DNA from: Bagarius yarrelli
Lineage: Eukaryota; Chordata; Actinopteri; Siluriformes; Sisoridae
Assembly: GCA_005784505.1 (NCBI GenBank)
Contig: VCAZ01000274.1
Location: 12,501-76,500 of the forward strand
Direction of reading: 5' to 3'
Length of the DNA stretch: 64,000 nt
This document shows, piece after piece, positions 1 through 11,999 of this stretch (position 1 is the first letter of the stretch; every line of letters starts with the position of its first letter). The notes below the pieces were generated by a model. It did no database searches. It saw only the letters and a list, made by a program, of their open reading frames with translations, and had not been told where the DNA came from. Made by a program: the position numbers and the translations under genes.

Positions 1-80
1 GATAGATAGATATATCGATAGATAGAGATAGATAGATAGATATATATATAGATAGATAGATAGCAAGAGAGAGCAGAGAC

Positions 81-125
<45 letters not shown>

Positions 126-165
126 TAGATAGATAGATAGATAGATAAAAAGAGAGAGAGAGAGA
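1..165. repeat. GATA/GACA/GA microsatellite cluster
   Basis: Runs of GATA (about 1-60 and 120-150), GACA/CAGA (about 80-125) and GA (about 150-170) lie side by side. They sit in what should be intron 1 of the osbp-like gene. No coding signal is present. Confidence 0.95.
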
Positions 166-994
166 GAAAGAAGTGAGTTTTACCAAATTACATTTAAAGT
201 ATTCAGTTAAACTTTTTTTGGAGTAAAATCTGCAGTTGTGTGTCTGATGAAATGGGACAGTGAAGTTCAGTGAATTCAGTTAGAATTATAAAGATTTTCT
301 GCCAGTAATCAGCTGTTTATTCAATGAGGACAGAACTGAGGACAGAACTGAGGACAGAACTGAACACTGAGGACAGAACTGAGGACAAAGATTACTAATG
401 AATGAAAAATAAATAAAGCAATCAATGAATGTATAAATAAAGTATAAATGGGCAGTAATATAAATGTCTCTTGTTTCATTAGTAGGAAAGATTCATATAT
501 ATTTAATAAATATATAATAATAATAAAATATTTTAACTGATCAGAGATACTGAAATAATAATTATAATAATAATAATAATAATAACTGCAGCTTATTACA
601 GTTTTAAAATCTGAATTCATTTATTTTATGAATAATCATTCTGATAATGTTGATTAATGTTTTTATTAACATAATAGTTTTTGGAAGTTTTAATAAGAGG
701 ACTGGAGTGAATTATAATGTCTTTATTTCTCTTCACTCTGTGGGGTAAAATGGGCAGTAATGAAATGTCTGCCGATTAATCAGACTATTCAGATTAATCA
801 GACTATTCAGATTAATCAGATTAATCAGACTATTGCGATTTTTCAAACTATTTATATTATTCAGATTAATTAAATTATTAATTAAAATAATCAAAAACGT
901 ATTTAGATTATTCTGATGATTGGAATCATTCAGATTATTGTGATTATTTGGATAATTCTGATTATTCGGATTGTTCGGATTATTCAGTCGGTAC
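166..994 (-). other. osbp intron 1 (part), AT-rich
   Basis: This stretch lies downstream of the osbp exon 1 donor on the minus strand, so it is intronic. It is AT-rich, with a short GAGGACAGAACT repeat at about 328-385, an (AAT)n tract at about 515-590 and a degenerate GATTAATCAGACTATTCA repeat from about 775 to 985. No further osbp exon is visible; the rest of the gene lies beyond the left edge. Confidence 0.6.
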
Positions 995-1128
995 CTGTAG
1001 TAGGACAGAAGTCCGTTGCTCAGGACGAACCACCGCCGCTGATATCCTTTGATGTAGTTGGTCCATTTGAACAGCCAGCCCTTGTAGGTGTCCCCGGGCG
1101 CCGGAGCGGCCGCTTTCGGCTCCGACAT
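995..1128 (-). CDS. osbp: Oxysterol-binding protein, first coding exon (partial gene)
   Basis: The exon encodes the start of an OSBP-type PH domain. The ATG is at 1126-1128 and gives MSEPKAAAPAPGDTYKGWLF, followed by KWTNYIKGYQRRWFVLSNGL and LSYYR. The exon ends with CTACAG and a GT at 993-994, leaving a split codon (phase 2), as in vertebrate OSBP. The isoleucine in TNYIKGYQ matches what I recall of OSBP; OSBP2 has leucine there. OSBP exchanges sterol for PI4P at ER-Golgi contacts, and the PH domain binds Golgi PI4P and Arf1. Only about 14 residues precede the PH domain, whereas mammalian OSBP has a long Gly/Ala-rich leader. The other exons, including the sterol-binding domain and FFAT motif, are outside the window. 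The 2-OSBP versus OSBP2 choice is inferred from one exon. Confidence 0.88.
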
Positions 1129-1971
1129 CACGCCAGACCGAGGCTTCAGTGAGGCCTACAGCTTCCTGGGGGAAAAGAAAACCATTTTTTAAACGGCTTT
1201 TCTTCACCTGGACAACAGTGGAGGCTTCGATATCATCTCCTGGGTCGTGTTTAAAAACTACAGAATGTTTATTTAAAACATCAATAAATAAAATAGTAAA
1301 TAAAAGAACTGCTCAGTATTACATCAGGACGGCGAAAGAATTATTCCGTTCTTCGTTCAGCGCCTCCGCACGGCTGTACCGCAGCCTGCAATGACACCTG
1401 ACACTAATTTATTATTTAATTTAATTTATATTTGTTCATTAAATTATTGATTTATTCGCTAATCATTAAAAATCATTCTGTGGGTTTTGCCTACGTGTAC
1501 AAACTCGGCTAAACTGCTAGCAGGTGTTAGCATGAGGCTAACGGTTACAGTGAAACTAGCTAAAGTGTCACTCCGAAAAATCAGCTACATTAATAACGAA
1601 ACACAAACATTCATTTTACCTGATATTATAAAATAAACAGACTTTATACGCTCTTTATTTTACCGCAAAAACACTAAAATCCCTCAGAAGCTAAACTGAC
1701 TAGCAAGTCTCAAAGTGACAGGCGCGCGAGCGCTCACTCCCCATGACAACACCACAAACACGCGACTAATGAATCACCCCAGTAACGCAGTTTAACTTTA
1801 ATCGAGTTAATATTTCTGTAAACTCTTCACACTCACCTGTCCGTCCACCACTCCCGCTGGGGAAGGAGGAAGAGGAAGAGGGAGAGACGGAGAGACAGAC
1901 AGTGAGAGACAGAGACACACAGAGCGAGAGAGAGAGAGAGACGAGAGGAGAGAGAGCAGAGAGAGAGAGAG

Positions 1972-2040
<69 letters not shown>

Positions 2041-2120
2041 ACGGGTCTCATCCTGAATCAATCCACATTTCTATCTCAGTGCACTATAATAACAAAAACA
2101 CTACTCAGCTTCCGCCCTAC
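1129..2120. other. osbp upstream region with GA microsatellite
   Basis: This region holds the presumed 5' UTR and promoter of osbp on the minus strand. CG-containing sequence occurs near 1080-1145 and 1720-1765. A long (GA)n tract runs from about 1880 to 2038. Open frames across the GA tract are translations of the microsatellite. I could not place a TATA box or transcription start. Confidence 0.5.
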
Positions 2121-3112
2121 ATAGTGCACTTACACTTACAGAGTGCACTTACATAGTGAACTTACACTTACACAGTGCACTTACACTTACACAGTGCACT
2201 TACACAGTGCACTTACACTTACAGAGTGCACTTACACTTACAGACTACAGAGTGCACTTACACTAGTGACTTGCACTTACACATGCACTTACAGAGTGCA
2301 GTGCAATTACACAGTTACACTTACACTTACACTTACACAGTGCACTTACACTTACAGAGTGCACTTACATAGTGCACTTACACTTACAGAGTGCACTTAC
2401 ACAGTGCACTTACACTTTACAGCACACACTTACACAGTGCACTTACACTTACAGAGTGCACTTACACACACGTGCACTTACACTTACACTTACAGAGTGC
2501 ACTTACACTAGTGCACTTACACTTACAGAGTGGCACTTACACAGTGCACTTACTTACACACAGAGTGCACTTAGAGTGCACTTACACTTACACAGTGCAC
2601 TTACACAGTGCACTTACACTTACACTTACAGAGTGCACTTACCACTAGTGCACTTACAGAGTGCACTTACAACAGTGCACACAGTTACCGAAGTGCACTT
2701 ACACAGTGCACTTACACTTACAGAGTGCACTTACATAGTGCACTTACACTTACAGAGTGCACTTACACAGTGCACTTACACTTACCGAGTGCACTTACAC
2801 AGAGTGCACTTACACTTACAGAGTGCACAGTTACAACACAGAGTGCACTTACACACACCTTACACTACGAGTGCACTTACACAGTGCACTTACACTTACA
2901 CTAGAGTGCACTTACACTAGTGACACAGTGCAATACACTTACAGATGCACTTACACTTAGAGTGCACTTACACTTACAGAGTGCACTTACATAGTGCACT
3001 TACACTTACAGAGTGCACTTACACAGAGTGCACTTACACTTACAGAGTGCACTTACACTTACAGAGTGCACTTACATAGTGCACTTACACTTACCGAGTG
3101 CACTTACATTAT
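2121..3112. repeat. Minisatellite of ACTTACAC / AGAGTGCACTTACAC units
   Basis: The tract consists almost entirely of GTGCACTTACAC and CTTACAGAGTGCAC, arranged in units of about 12, 18 and 24 bp. Occasional single-base changes occur, such as TTACATAGTGCAC. Open frames here encode low-complexity peptides and are repeat artefacts. It ends about 135 bp before the tRNA-Gln gene. Confidence 0.95.
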
Positions 3113-3248
3113 TATTTTATGAAATCCCTGAACGTTATTATTTTAAGTGCACAAATTTAAAACGCTTTTTAAGCATTTATTATTTTGTCCACAGAAATGA
3201 AGACGCGCGTGTGTGTGTGTGTGTGATGAATGATGAACAGACACTTCC

Positions 3249-3320
3249 GGTTCCATGGTGTAATGGTTAGCACTCTGGACTCTGAATCCAGCGATCCGAG
3301 TTCAAATCTCGGTGGAACCT
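3249..3320 (+). tRNA. tRNA-Gln (anticodon CTG)
   Basis: This is a 72-base cloverleaf. The acceptor stem GGTTCCA (3249-3255) pairs with TGGAACC (3313-3319), and T3320 is the discriminator. The D-arm contains TGTAATGGTTAGCA, the anticodon loop reads ACTCTGAA, and the T-arm contains GAGTTCAAATCTC, which carries the B box. There is no intron. A T-run at 3323-3327 fits a Pol III terminator. As far as I can recall it is identical to the common vertebrate tRNA-Gln-CTG sequence. It sits alone between two minisatellites. Confidence 0.97.
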
Positions 3321-3335
3321 GATTTTTCTTACACT

Positions 3336-6300
3336 CTAAAATACTCTAATATTATCTATACTACAGTAATAATATCATCTATAGTATATTAATAATATTA
3401 TCTATAATAGAGTAATAATAGTATATATAGTACAGTAATAATAATAGTATTTATAGTACAGTAAAAATAATAGTATCTATAGTACAGTAATAATAATGGT
3501 ATCTATAGTACAGTAAATAATAGTATCTATAGTACAGTAATAATATTACTTATAATACAGTAAAATAATAGTATTTTAGTACAGTAATGATAATATTATC
3601 TATAGTACAGTAAATAATAGTATATAGATGTAGTACAGTAATAATAATATTATCTATAATACAGTAATAATATTATTTATAGTACAGTAATATTATTATT
3701 ATCTATAGTACAGTAATAATAATGGTAACTATAGTACAGTAATAATAATAGATCTATAGTACAGTAATAATAATAGTTTCTATAGTACAGTAAATAATTA
3801 TGGTTTTCTATAGTACAGTAATAATAGTATGTGTAGTACAGTAAAAATAATAGTATTTTTAGTACAGTAATGATATGTATAGTACAGTAATAATAGATTA
3901 TAGAAAGTACAGTAATAAAAATATTATCTATAATACAGTAATATTATTTATAGTACAGTAATAATAATGGTAACTATAGTACAGTAATAATATTATTTAT
4001 AGTACAGTAAAAATAATACTATTTCTAGTACTCAGTAATGATAATTAGTATCTATAGTAACAGTAAAATAATTGTATCTCTAGTAGCAGTAATAATATTT
4101 ATTTATAGTACAGTAATATTAATATTATCTATAGTACAGTAATAATAATGGTTTCTATAGTACAGTAATAATGGTATCTATAGTACAGTAATAAAATAGT
4201 AGTATAGTACAGTAATAATAGTGTGTAGTACAGTAAAAATAATAGTATTTTTAGTACAGTAAATGATAATATTATCTATAGTACAATAATAATAGTATAT
4301 AGATGTAGTACAGTAATAATAATATTATCTATAATACAGTAATAATAATGGTAACTATAGTACAGTGATAATAAAGTTTCTATAGTACAGTAATAATAGC
4401 GTATATAGATGTAGTACAGTAAATAATATTATTTATAGTACAGTAAAAATAATAGTATTTTTTAGTGCAGTAATGATAAATTATCTATAGTACAATAATA
4501 ATAGTATATAGATGTAGTACAGTAATAATATATTATCTATAATACAGTAATAATAATGGTAACTATAGTACAGTAATAATAGTTTTCTATAATACAGTAA
4601 TAATAGCATATATAGATGTAGTACAGTTAATAATATTATTTATAGTACAGTAATAATAATGGTATCTATAGTACAGTAAAGTAATAATATGTTTCTATAG
4701 TACCAGTAATAATAATACTATTAGTAATAATATGGTTTCTATAGTACTGTAATAAAATAGTATCTATAGTACGTAATAATAATTGTCTATAGTACAGTAA
4801 TAATATGGACTAGTACAGTAATAAATGGTACTATAGTACAGTAAATAATAATGGTATCTATAATACAGTAATAATAATGGTATCTATAGTACAGTAATAA
4901 TAATGGTATCTATAGTACAGTAATAATAATGTAACTATAGTACAGTATCATAATGGCTAACCTATAGTACAATACGTATAGTATAATGGTACCTATAGTA
5001 CAGTATAAAATGGTACCTATAGTAACAGTAATAATAATGGTATCTATAGTACAGTAATAATAATGGTACTATAGTACAGTAATAATAATGGTACCTAATG
5101 GTAATCTATATCAGTATATAATACAGTAATAATAATTGGTATATAATAATAAGGGTATCTATAGTACGGTATAATAATGGTATCTATAGTACAGTAAAAT
5201 AATGGTACCTATAGTACAGTCATAATAATGGTACCTATAGTACCGTATAATAATGGTACCTATAGTACAGTAAATAATAATGGTAATATAGTTACTATAG
5301 TACAGTAATAATAATGGTTATAGTACCTATAGTACATAGTAATAAAATAATGGTATCTATAGTACAGTAATAATAATGTACCATAGTACAGTAATAATTA
5401 ATGGTATCTATAGTACAGTAATAAATGGTACTATAGTACAGTAATAATAATGGTACCTATAATAGTACAGTAATAATAATGGTATCTATAGTACTAATAT
5501 GTAATATAATGGTACCTATAGTACAGTATAATAATGGTACATATAAGTGGGTACCTATAGTAACAGTAATAATAATGGTATATGTACTATAGTACAGTAA
5601 TATAATGTATCTATAGTACATGTAATAATAATGGTATCTATAGACAGTAAGTACGTAATAATAATGGTACCTATAGTACAGTAATAATAATGGTATCTAT
5701 AATACAGTAAGATAATGGTAATAGTATGGTACCTATAGTAACAGTAATAATAATGGTACCTATAGTACAGTAATAATATAATGGTAATAATCTATAATGT
5801 ATAAGTAATAAGGTACCTATAGTACAGTAATAATAATGGTACCTATAGTACAGTAATATATAATGGTACCTATAGTACAGTACTATAGTAAGTAATAATA
5901 TAATGGGTATCTATAGTCTATAATAAGTACAGTAATAATAATGGTACCTATAGTACAGTAATAATAATGGTACCTATATTACATAATAATATGTAATAAT
6001 AACATAATATACAGTACCTATAGTACCAGTACATAATACCTATAGGTACCTATAGTACAGTACCTATAGTACCTATGTACATAATAACAGGTACCTATAG
6101 TACATCATACCTATACCTATAGTACAGTAATACATAATAATAATGGTATCTATAGTACAGTAATAATAATGGTATCAATAGTACAGTAATAATAATGGTA
6201 CCTATAGTACAGTAATAATATATATATACAGTAGGGTACCTATAGACCTACAGTAATAATAATGGACCTATAGTACAGTAATAATAATGTATAATATCCT

Positions 6301-6790
6301 ATATTAAGTACAGTATAATAATGGTATCTATAGTACCTATAATAATAATGGTACCTATAAGAATATAAACATAGTAATATAATAATAGTACTATGTTCTA
6401 TAGTACATAATATCTATAAGGCGTAATAATAATGCGGACCTATAGTACAGTAATAATGGTACATATAGTAGTAATAATAATGGTACTATAGTACTATAGT
6501 ACGTATAATCCTACCTAGTAGTACATTGATATTATGGTCATAGTCCTAATAATGGTACCTAGACTCATATGTAATAATAATAATGGTACCTATAGGTACA
6601 CAGTAATAATAATGGTATCTATAGTACAGTAATAATAATGGTACCTATAGTACAGTAATAGAAGTACAGTCATAACATAATAATAGGTACATAATAATAA
6701 TCCTCTAGTACAGTAATAATCTGGTAATATATACTATAATAATGTACAGTAATACTAATTGCCGATGTACTAAGTTAGTATCAGGTATAT
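3336..6790. repeat. About 3.4-kb AT-rich minisatellite, roughly 25-bp unit
   Basis: The unit is roughly CTATAGTACAGTAATAATAA followed by TGGTA. The left part varies (ATAGTATCTATAGTACAG); the right part from about 4850 on is dominated by a GGTACCTATAGTACAG version, showing internal sub-families. Units differ by frequent single-base insertions and deletions. No coding or RNA signal is seen. Confidence 0.95.
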
Positions 6791-7617
6791 AGTAGTATCA
6801 GAAAAACAGATGAGAAAAACAATGAGCTGAAAACAGAACATGACTTTAATACTCATAGAAAGTCAACATTTATTGTACATCTACAAACTACAAATCAACC
6901 ATCATTTAAATTAGACCTGAAACTGAAGAGGGCTGTGACCTCAAACCCAACAACACGTTCCAGTTGATCTGATTTAACTAGCGCAGTGTCTGTACTGTGA
7001 TCAGACCTGGTATTCGACTGATCTAGGAGATGATATATATGACTTTTCTAGAGTCTTAGAGATGAAGAAGATGAAGGTTTCACACAGCATCGACTCAAAG
7101 ACCGCACTAAACTCTACAGTGAGGTAAGATGTGTGTTTGGATGTTTAAAGGACATCAAATAATAATTAGGATTTTTTTTTCAAAGTCTATCATTAAGAGT
7201 TAAGAGGCTACCAGGACACAAAGAGTGACCTTTAAAAGACCTCCACAAGAGTAATGTGCATCACACAACATCCTAAACATTATAACCATCACAGCCTGTA
7301 TAAAAGAATAACGAGTGTTTAATGAGTAAATGTTTATTTAATAAAAGGATCTTTAATCACAGATATACAGAAGAGTTTTATCCTTCAATTTAATTCTATA
7401 AATAAACCACAGCGATTAGTAGGACAGTTCAGGTGAGTCGCACACTCATCAAATCCCTGAGTCAAATTATTCATATTTATACTAATAAAATAGAATAAAA
7501 CCCCTTTTTTCTTTTATCTTCAGTATGAAATATTCAGCTGTTAAACAGGGCCGAAGGTGGGAATCAGTGGGAGCAGTACATGGGGCAGTACATTCGTTCA
7601 GATTATTGGATGTAGAG
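6791..7617 (-). other. 3' flank of SEA-domain gene, possible poly(A) signal
   Basis: This is unique, AT-rich sequence downstream of the SEA gene stop codon. TTTATT at 7333-7338 is AATAAA on the minus strand, about 280 nt past the stop, and is a plausible poly(A) signal; a second TTTATT is near 6869. No other gene is recognisable. Confidence 0.4.
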
Positions 7618-7959
7618 TTAGTATTGCACTGCCAGTGGCAGGAGAAGTGAGAACAGAGACATCCAGATCAGGGAAACTGAACCTGTCACCACTGGGGACA
7701 TGGAATTACCTGCAGCACAGAAACATATACATAAAGTAAACACACTGCACAGATACCTAAACAGGAGGTATAACGAGCAGTGCATGAAATCCGGGGTGTG
7801 TTTGTACCGACCGACAGTCTGGCTGATGCTGATGGAAGCTGGATTGATTTTAAAGGGTAAGTCTGCAATTCCGTTAACGAGAGTCTCCTTCAAATTAGAC
7901 ACAGTCACATCATTGGAACTAAACGACAATTCACTCTCTGCAATGATGGAACCACGCCT

Positions 7960-7994
<35 letters not shown>

Positions 7995-9026
7995 CAGCTA
8001 CACTCATCACTCCTCAAACTAATCCATGTTCAGAACACTGTTGTCTTCACCTGAATCCTTTGATAATCATGCGAATAAAGTTCTCAAATTTATTCTTGTA
8101 TAACGGTTCCATCTGAAAAAATAAAATAAAATAAATAATAATAATCAGAGCGCAACAGTGAAAAACGGGTTCCATATGTAATGTCAGTAATAATAAATAA
8201 ATCAGCAGAAGGTGTGATCTTCATGTGAGGCCCTTAACCCCCAACTGCTCAGTTGTATATAAGATAAACGTAAGTATCATTAAATGCTTCAAATGTAAAT
8301 GTGAAACGGTTCTGGACTTTAACTGCACTAATATTACAGCGGAACCAGACGAGTTCCTCAGGACGATTTAGACCCCAGTAAAAGTGTTCAGCTGGCAAAA
8401 AGTCTGTGTGTAAATAGTTGTATTATCACTAAAACATACCGCATCGATGATTTCTGTAGATTTCTTTTCAAACTCTGGTGAGGAAGTGTCACTTAGTGCG
8501 TCATTGAAGGTGTCATCGATGGCAAAGGTCAGGATAAAAGCTGCAGCCGGTCCTGCGCTGGTGGTGGGTGTGGCTTCAGTGGTGACCGGGTCTGTGACTG
8601 AAGGTTTGGTTGTTGTTTCTAAAGCTGAGGTTGTAGGTACAGCTGGTGTGGTGGTGGATTCTGTGCTTTGGGTTGTGGTTGGAGTCGTGGTGGGAGGAGT
8701 AGTGTGTTGGAGTGAGTGGTTGGAGTGGTTGAGTGGTTGGAGTAGAGTGGTTGGAGGAGTGGTTGAGAGTGGTTGGTAGTGGGTTGGAGGAGTGGTTGGA
8801 GGAGTGGTTGGAGGAGTGGTTGGAGAGTGGGTTGGGAGGAGGGTTGGAGGAGTGGTTGGAGGAGTGGTTGGAGGAGTGGTTGGAGGAGTGGTTGGAGGAG
8901 TGGTTGGAGGAGTGGTTGGAGGAGTGGTTGTGTCTGTTGCAGCACTTTTGGAGAGTGTGATTATCTCTGCAGTTTGGGGTTTAAGTGATGGAAAATAAAG
9001 AAATTTTTAGAATGAAAAACAGAATA

Positions 9027-9078
<52 letters not shown>

Positions 9079-9160
9079 TAAGTTTTACTTTAATATCCAA
9101 AAGAGAAGAATAAGACTCACCCGCCAGACAAAACACAGTCAGGATGAGCCGCCAGTCCAT
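7618..9160 (-). CDS. SEA-domain mucin-like protein, secreted or GPI-anchored (288 aa)
   Basis: Five coding exons join in frame with GT-AG junctions: 9121-9160, 8440-8966, 8051-8112, 7957-8112's neighbour 7812-7957, and 7618-7709. The lengths 40, 527, 62, 146 and 92 sum to 867 nt, or 288 residues plus stop. Exon 1 gives a signal peptide (MDWRLILTVFCLA). Residues about 27-110 are a TTPP repeat encoded by the VNTR, then a Thr/Ser-rich stalk. Residues about 154-255 form a SEA domain, with hydrophobic strand AAAFILTFAID, helix MEPLYKNKFENFIRMIIKGF, and FRRGSIIAE at 209-217, where G212-S213 fits the autocleavage position of GSVVV-type SEA domains. The C-terminus (SLIWMSLFSLLLPLAVQY) is hydrophobic with no cytosolic tail, suggesting a GPI signal. 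The family member is not recognised. The last donor (GTCGGT) is weak. Confidence 0.72.
8701..8935 (-). repeat. Coding VNTR for Thr/Pro mucin repeats
   Basis: On the minus strand the unit is ACTCCTCCAACC (12 bp), encoding TTPP. About eight perfect copies lie at the 5' side of the coding sequence and degenerate ones follow. The unit is a multiple of three, and the degenerate part also stays open in the Thr/Pro frame through to the unique stalk, as expected of a selected mucin domain. The other frames encode LLQP and GVVG repeats and are shadows. Confidence 0.85.
9001..9078. repeat. (GT)n microsatellite in SEA-gene intron 1
   Basis: A GT tract runs from about 9030 to 9077, between coding exons 1 and 2 of the SEA gene. 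Confidence 0.95.
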
Positions 9161-9553
9161 TGTGCTGTCTACAGTCTGAAATCCTACAAAGAATAAATGA
9201 GTGTTTATATCAGATCAGTTCTACTGTCAGCCCTCAGCTGTGCAGTCGAGGAGTTCCTCTCAGTGTGTATAGTGTATAAGTGTGTAAGTGTGTGTCTGCT
9301 CAACCTTCATGAAGAACCAGAAACACAGTAATAGTTGAACTGACACAAACTTTTAATTAAAACATGATTTATGTCATATAAAATTAAATGAATAATCGGT
9401 ATTAGTATGTTTCAGTCACAGTATAATAATTATAACTCTCTGTAATCTTTGGAAATCTTATCTCTGAATAATCATTCCGTATTTCCTTGTTTTAATATTA
9501 TAAATAGTAGTTCAGTGTGCAGCAGATCTGGAGGTCATAAAGTCAGTACTAAC

Positions 9554-9627
9554 CTGAGCGTCGTGCAGATGTGTTCAGCGCAGCACCACAGACAAAGTGT
9601 CAAATCAAGGGAAAATGGGGTATTTAA
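9554..9627 (-). promoter_or_regulatory. Probable promoter and 5' UTR exon of the SEA gene
   Basis: On the minus strand TTAAATA (9621-9627) is a TATA-like box. A start near 9595 would give a short non-coding exon ending in CTCAG before GTTAGT, with its exon edge at 9554. The matching acceptor GGATTTCAG lies just before 9175, fifteen bases upstream of the ATG codon. The splice signals are seen; the start site is inferred. Confidence 0.5.
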
Positions 9628-9639
9628 CCAGAGTAACAG

Positions 9640-10989
9640 TGCAGCTATCTATGATGTCAGAGCACCTGGGAGCCAATCACAGCACGGCTGCTTGTTAGTT
9701 TTCCGGACAAACTTGAAGAACCGCTTGTGGCTTGTGGTATTTCCTAGATTTGAACGTAATTAGAAGATCTTTATTTATTTGTGTTTTTTAATTACATTTT
9801 AATCATTTGTTCCAGAATTGTCAGTCTGGTCTATAAATAGAGTAAATATGATGTTTTTCTGTTCCTCTTCAATTGTTTTACATGTAAAGGAACAGCTGTC
9901 AAACGGAGGAGTTTCAGTCCCACTGAACACAGCAGAGCAGCAGCGCCGTCCCTCCTCGTCCGCTCAGATTTATAATTATTTAATTAAACATTAAAAATTC
10001 ATCAGAAATCACATCAAATTGTCAAACCAATCCGCTCCATTCTCCTGTCCAGTCTTTCCACTAGATCGGGTCATGTGACTGTGTGGGTCATGTGACTGCG
10101 TGTGGATTTAATCAATCAGTTCCAATAGTATGAGTGAGATCAGACACTAATGTTGAGGTTTGGAGGTCTGGGGTTCAGTCGGGGTTCCAGTTCATCCCAA
10201 AGGTGTTCAGTTTAAAGGGGTGGAGTCAGAATCAGGACTCTGTACAGGACATGAGAGTTCTTCTCCTCCAATCAGAACACAGCATGTCTTCATGGAGATC
10301 AGGGGGTTTGTGTACAGGGACACTGTCCTGCTGTACAGTGTAATTACTCTATTAGTGTAGATCAGAGTAGAATAGTGAAGATAGTAACTAGTGCTGTTAT
10401 AATGTTTATTGGTGTTTAGTTTCTAAGTGTTGAAATGCAACATGCAAGCATCAAGTCACGCAGGAGACGAAGCTCAACAAAGCCACCCAGTTTGAACAGG
10501 GACAGTCAGGCGGAACTGTCAGATGTGTGAAGTGCTGAACAGGTGAAGACGGATGAAGCTCTAAGTAGAGAGATTAAATATACTAATTCCTCCTTACGTA
10601 CACAAATCTTTACTTTATCATCGGAGATGTAATTTACTGTGAAGTGATAACCAAATAACCATGAAGACAAACAGGTTTAAGTGGGTATGTGGCAGAGATA
10701 AGTGCCAAGAACAAAAAAACCCATCCAAGCAGGAAGTTATTCAAAATCTAATATGAAGCCAGAATATGAAGATCATGTGATAAAGAAGAAAACATACTTC
10801 AGTAAAACATGAAGTTCCACCTGACACGTACCTGGAGTTCAGTTCTGCTCAGTGAAGAAAAAGCATATTTACTTTCAGGAAGCAAAAATAAACGACATCA
10901 GATTTCAACTATGATGTGTTCAACACATAAAATAAAGTGATGAAGTGAAGGGACATCACAGGCTCGAGTCTCTCTTTAAGCTGAACCTT

Positions 10990-11024
<35 letters not shown>

Positions 11025-11990
11025 CCGCATTCGGTTGGCAGTGTTTCTACTACAACTCTGTTTCCAAAAACATTTAAACACACAATAAAAACTGAAATCT
11101 TTTATCTGTAATTCTTTATTCTTTCCAGATTCCTGCCTTTGATCTTTACATGTACATTTCTCTCATTTATTACTGAGAGTTAAAGGTTCCTGCTCCATTA
11201 CTGATGGAGGAATTATTGCCTGATGAACGAATGATGAATTAATGACTATAGAAGACACTGTGTCTGTTCTGTCTCTCATGTCTCAGCATTTCCCATCATG
11301 CACGGCGACCGGCTCACGCTGAGCTCTGACATAAACAGGCCTGTTTTTCTCCCGACTCGGTTTCTTTCTCGATTGCTGCATTTTTTCAGGCCTGGTTTGT
11401 CCTGTTTGATTATAACCTGTCTATAACTACTTTCATTGTGCTTCCATCACACTGCGTTTCTGTTTACCTGATAAATGAAACCCTAGAATACTGGAGACAT
11501 TCAAACACAGAACAGTTTCAGAACTGATAAAGTTTCTCGCTACAGAACCCACAGAATTAAACGTTCTGTTGATCAGGTGACCTGTGTGTCCTGTAGTGAT
11601 GATAACACCACAGAACTGATCAATTCAAAAACACCACTCACACTCCAGAACATACAGTCAGAAAGCTCTGCCATGGACACGTGTCCACCTCACACACACG
11701 CACACACGTGAACATCAGTCTCAGACACCAGGAAGAAGAATCAGTGCTGCTTTATTAATAATGAGTAACAAATGCGAATGAACCAACTAACAGAAAAAAC
11801 AGGAATTTATTCAGGGGTAAAAGAGGAGGAAACAGATAAACTCACTTGAAGCTGAAGGAGTAAAACGATGAGTAACAGATGTGAGATGGAAGTGAACTTC
11901 AGGGCTGCAGAGTCACTCTGCTTTCTAAAGTTTCACAATCCATTTGACTGTATTTTTATTAGTTTTTGCGTTTTTACCAATGGACAGTGG
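9640..11990. other. Intergenic, no gene recognised; degraded interspersed repeat
   Basis: About 10150-10330 resembles a dispersed repeat common in fish, with phrases such as GTTCCAGTTCATCCCAAAGG, GACTCTGTACAGGACA and CATGTCTTCATGGAG. I recognise the phrasing but cannot name the family with confidence. A (CA)n tract is at about 10991-11022. The remainder shows no exons I can support. Confidence 0.45.
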
Positions 11991-11999
11991 TCTGGAATC

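Noticed and set aside
2143..2920. Open frames rich in His, Leu and Thr across the ACTTACAC array
   Set aside because: Translation of a short tandem repeat in several overlapping frames; no conserved domain.
8733..8998. Plus-strand GGVVGGVV and EEWLEEWL frames
   Set aside because: Shadow frames of the minus-strand TTPP-coding VNTR, which alone joins spliced exons in frame.
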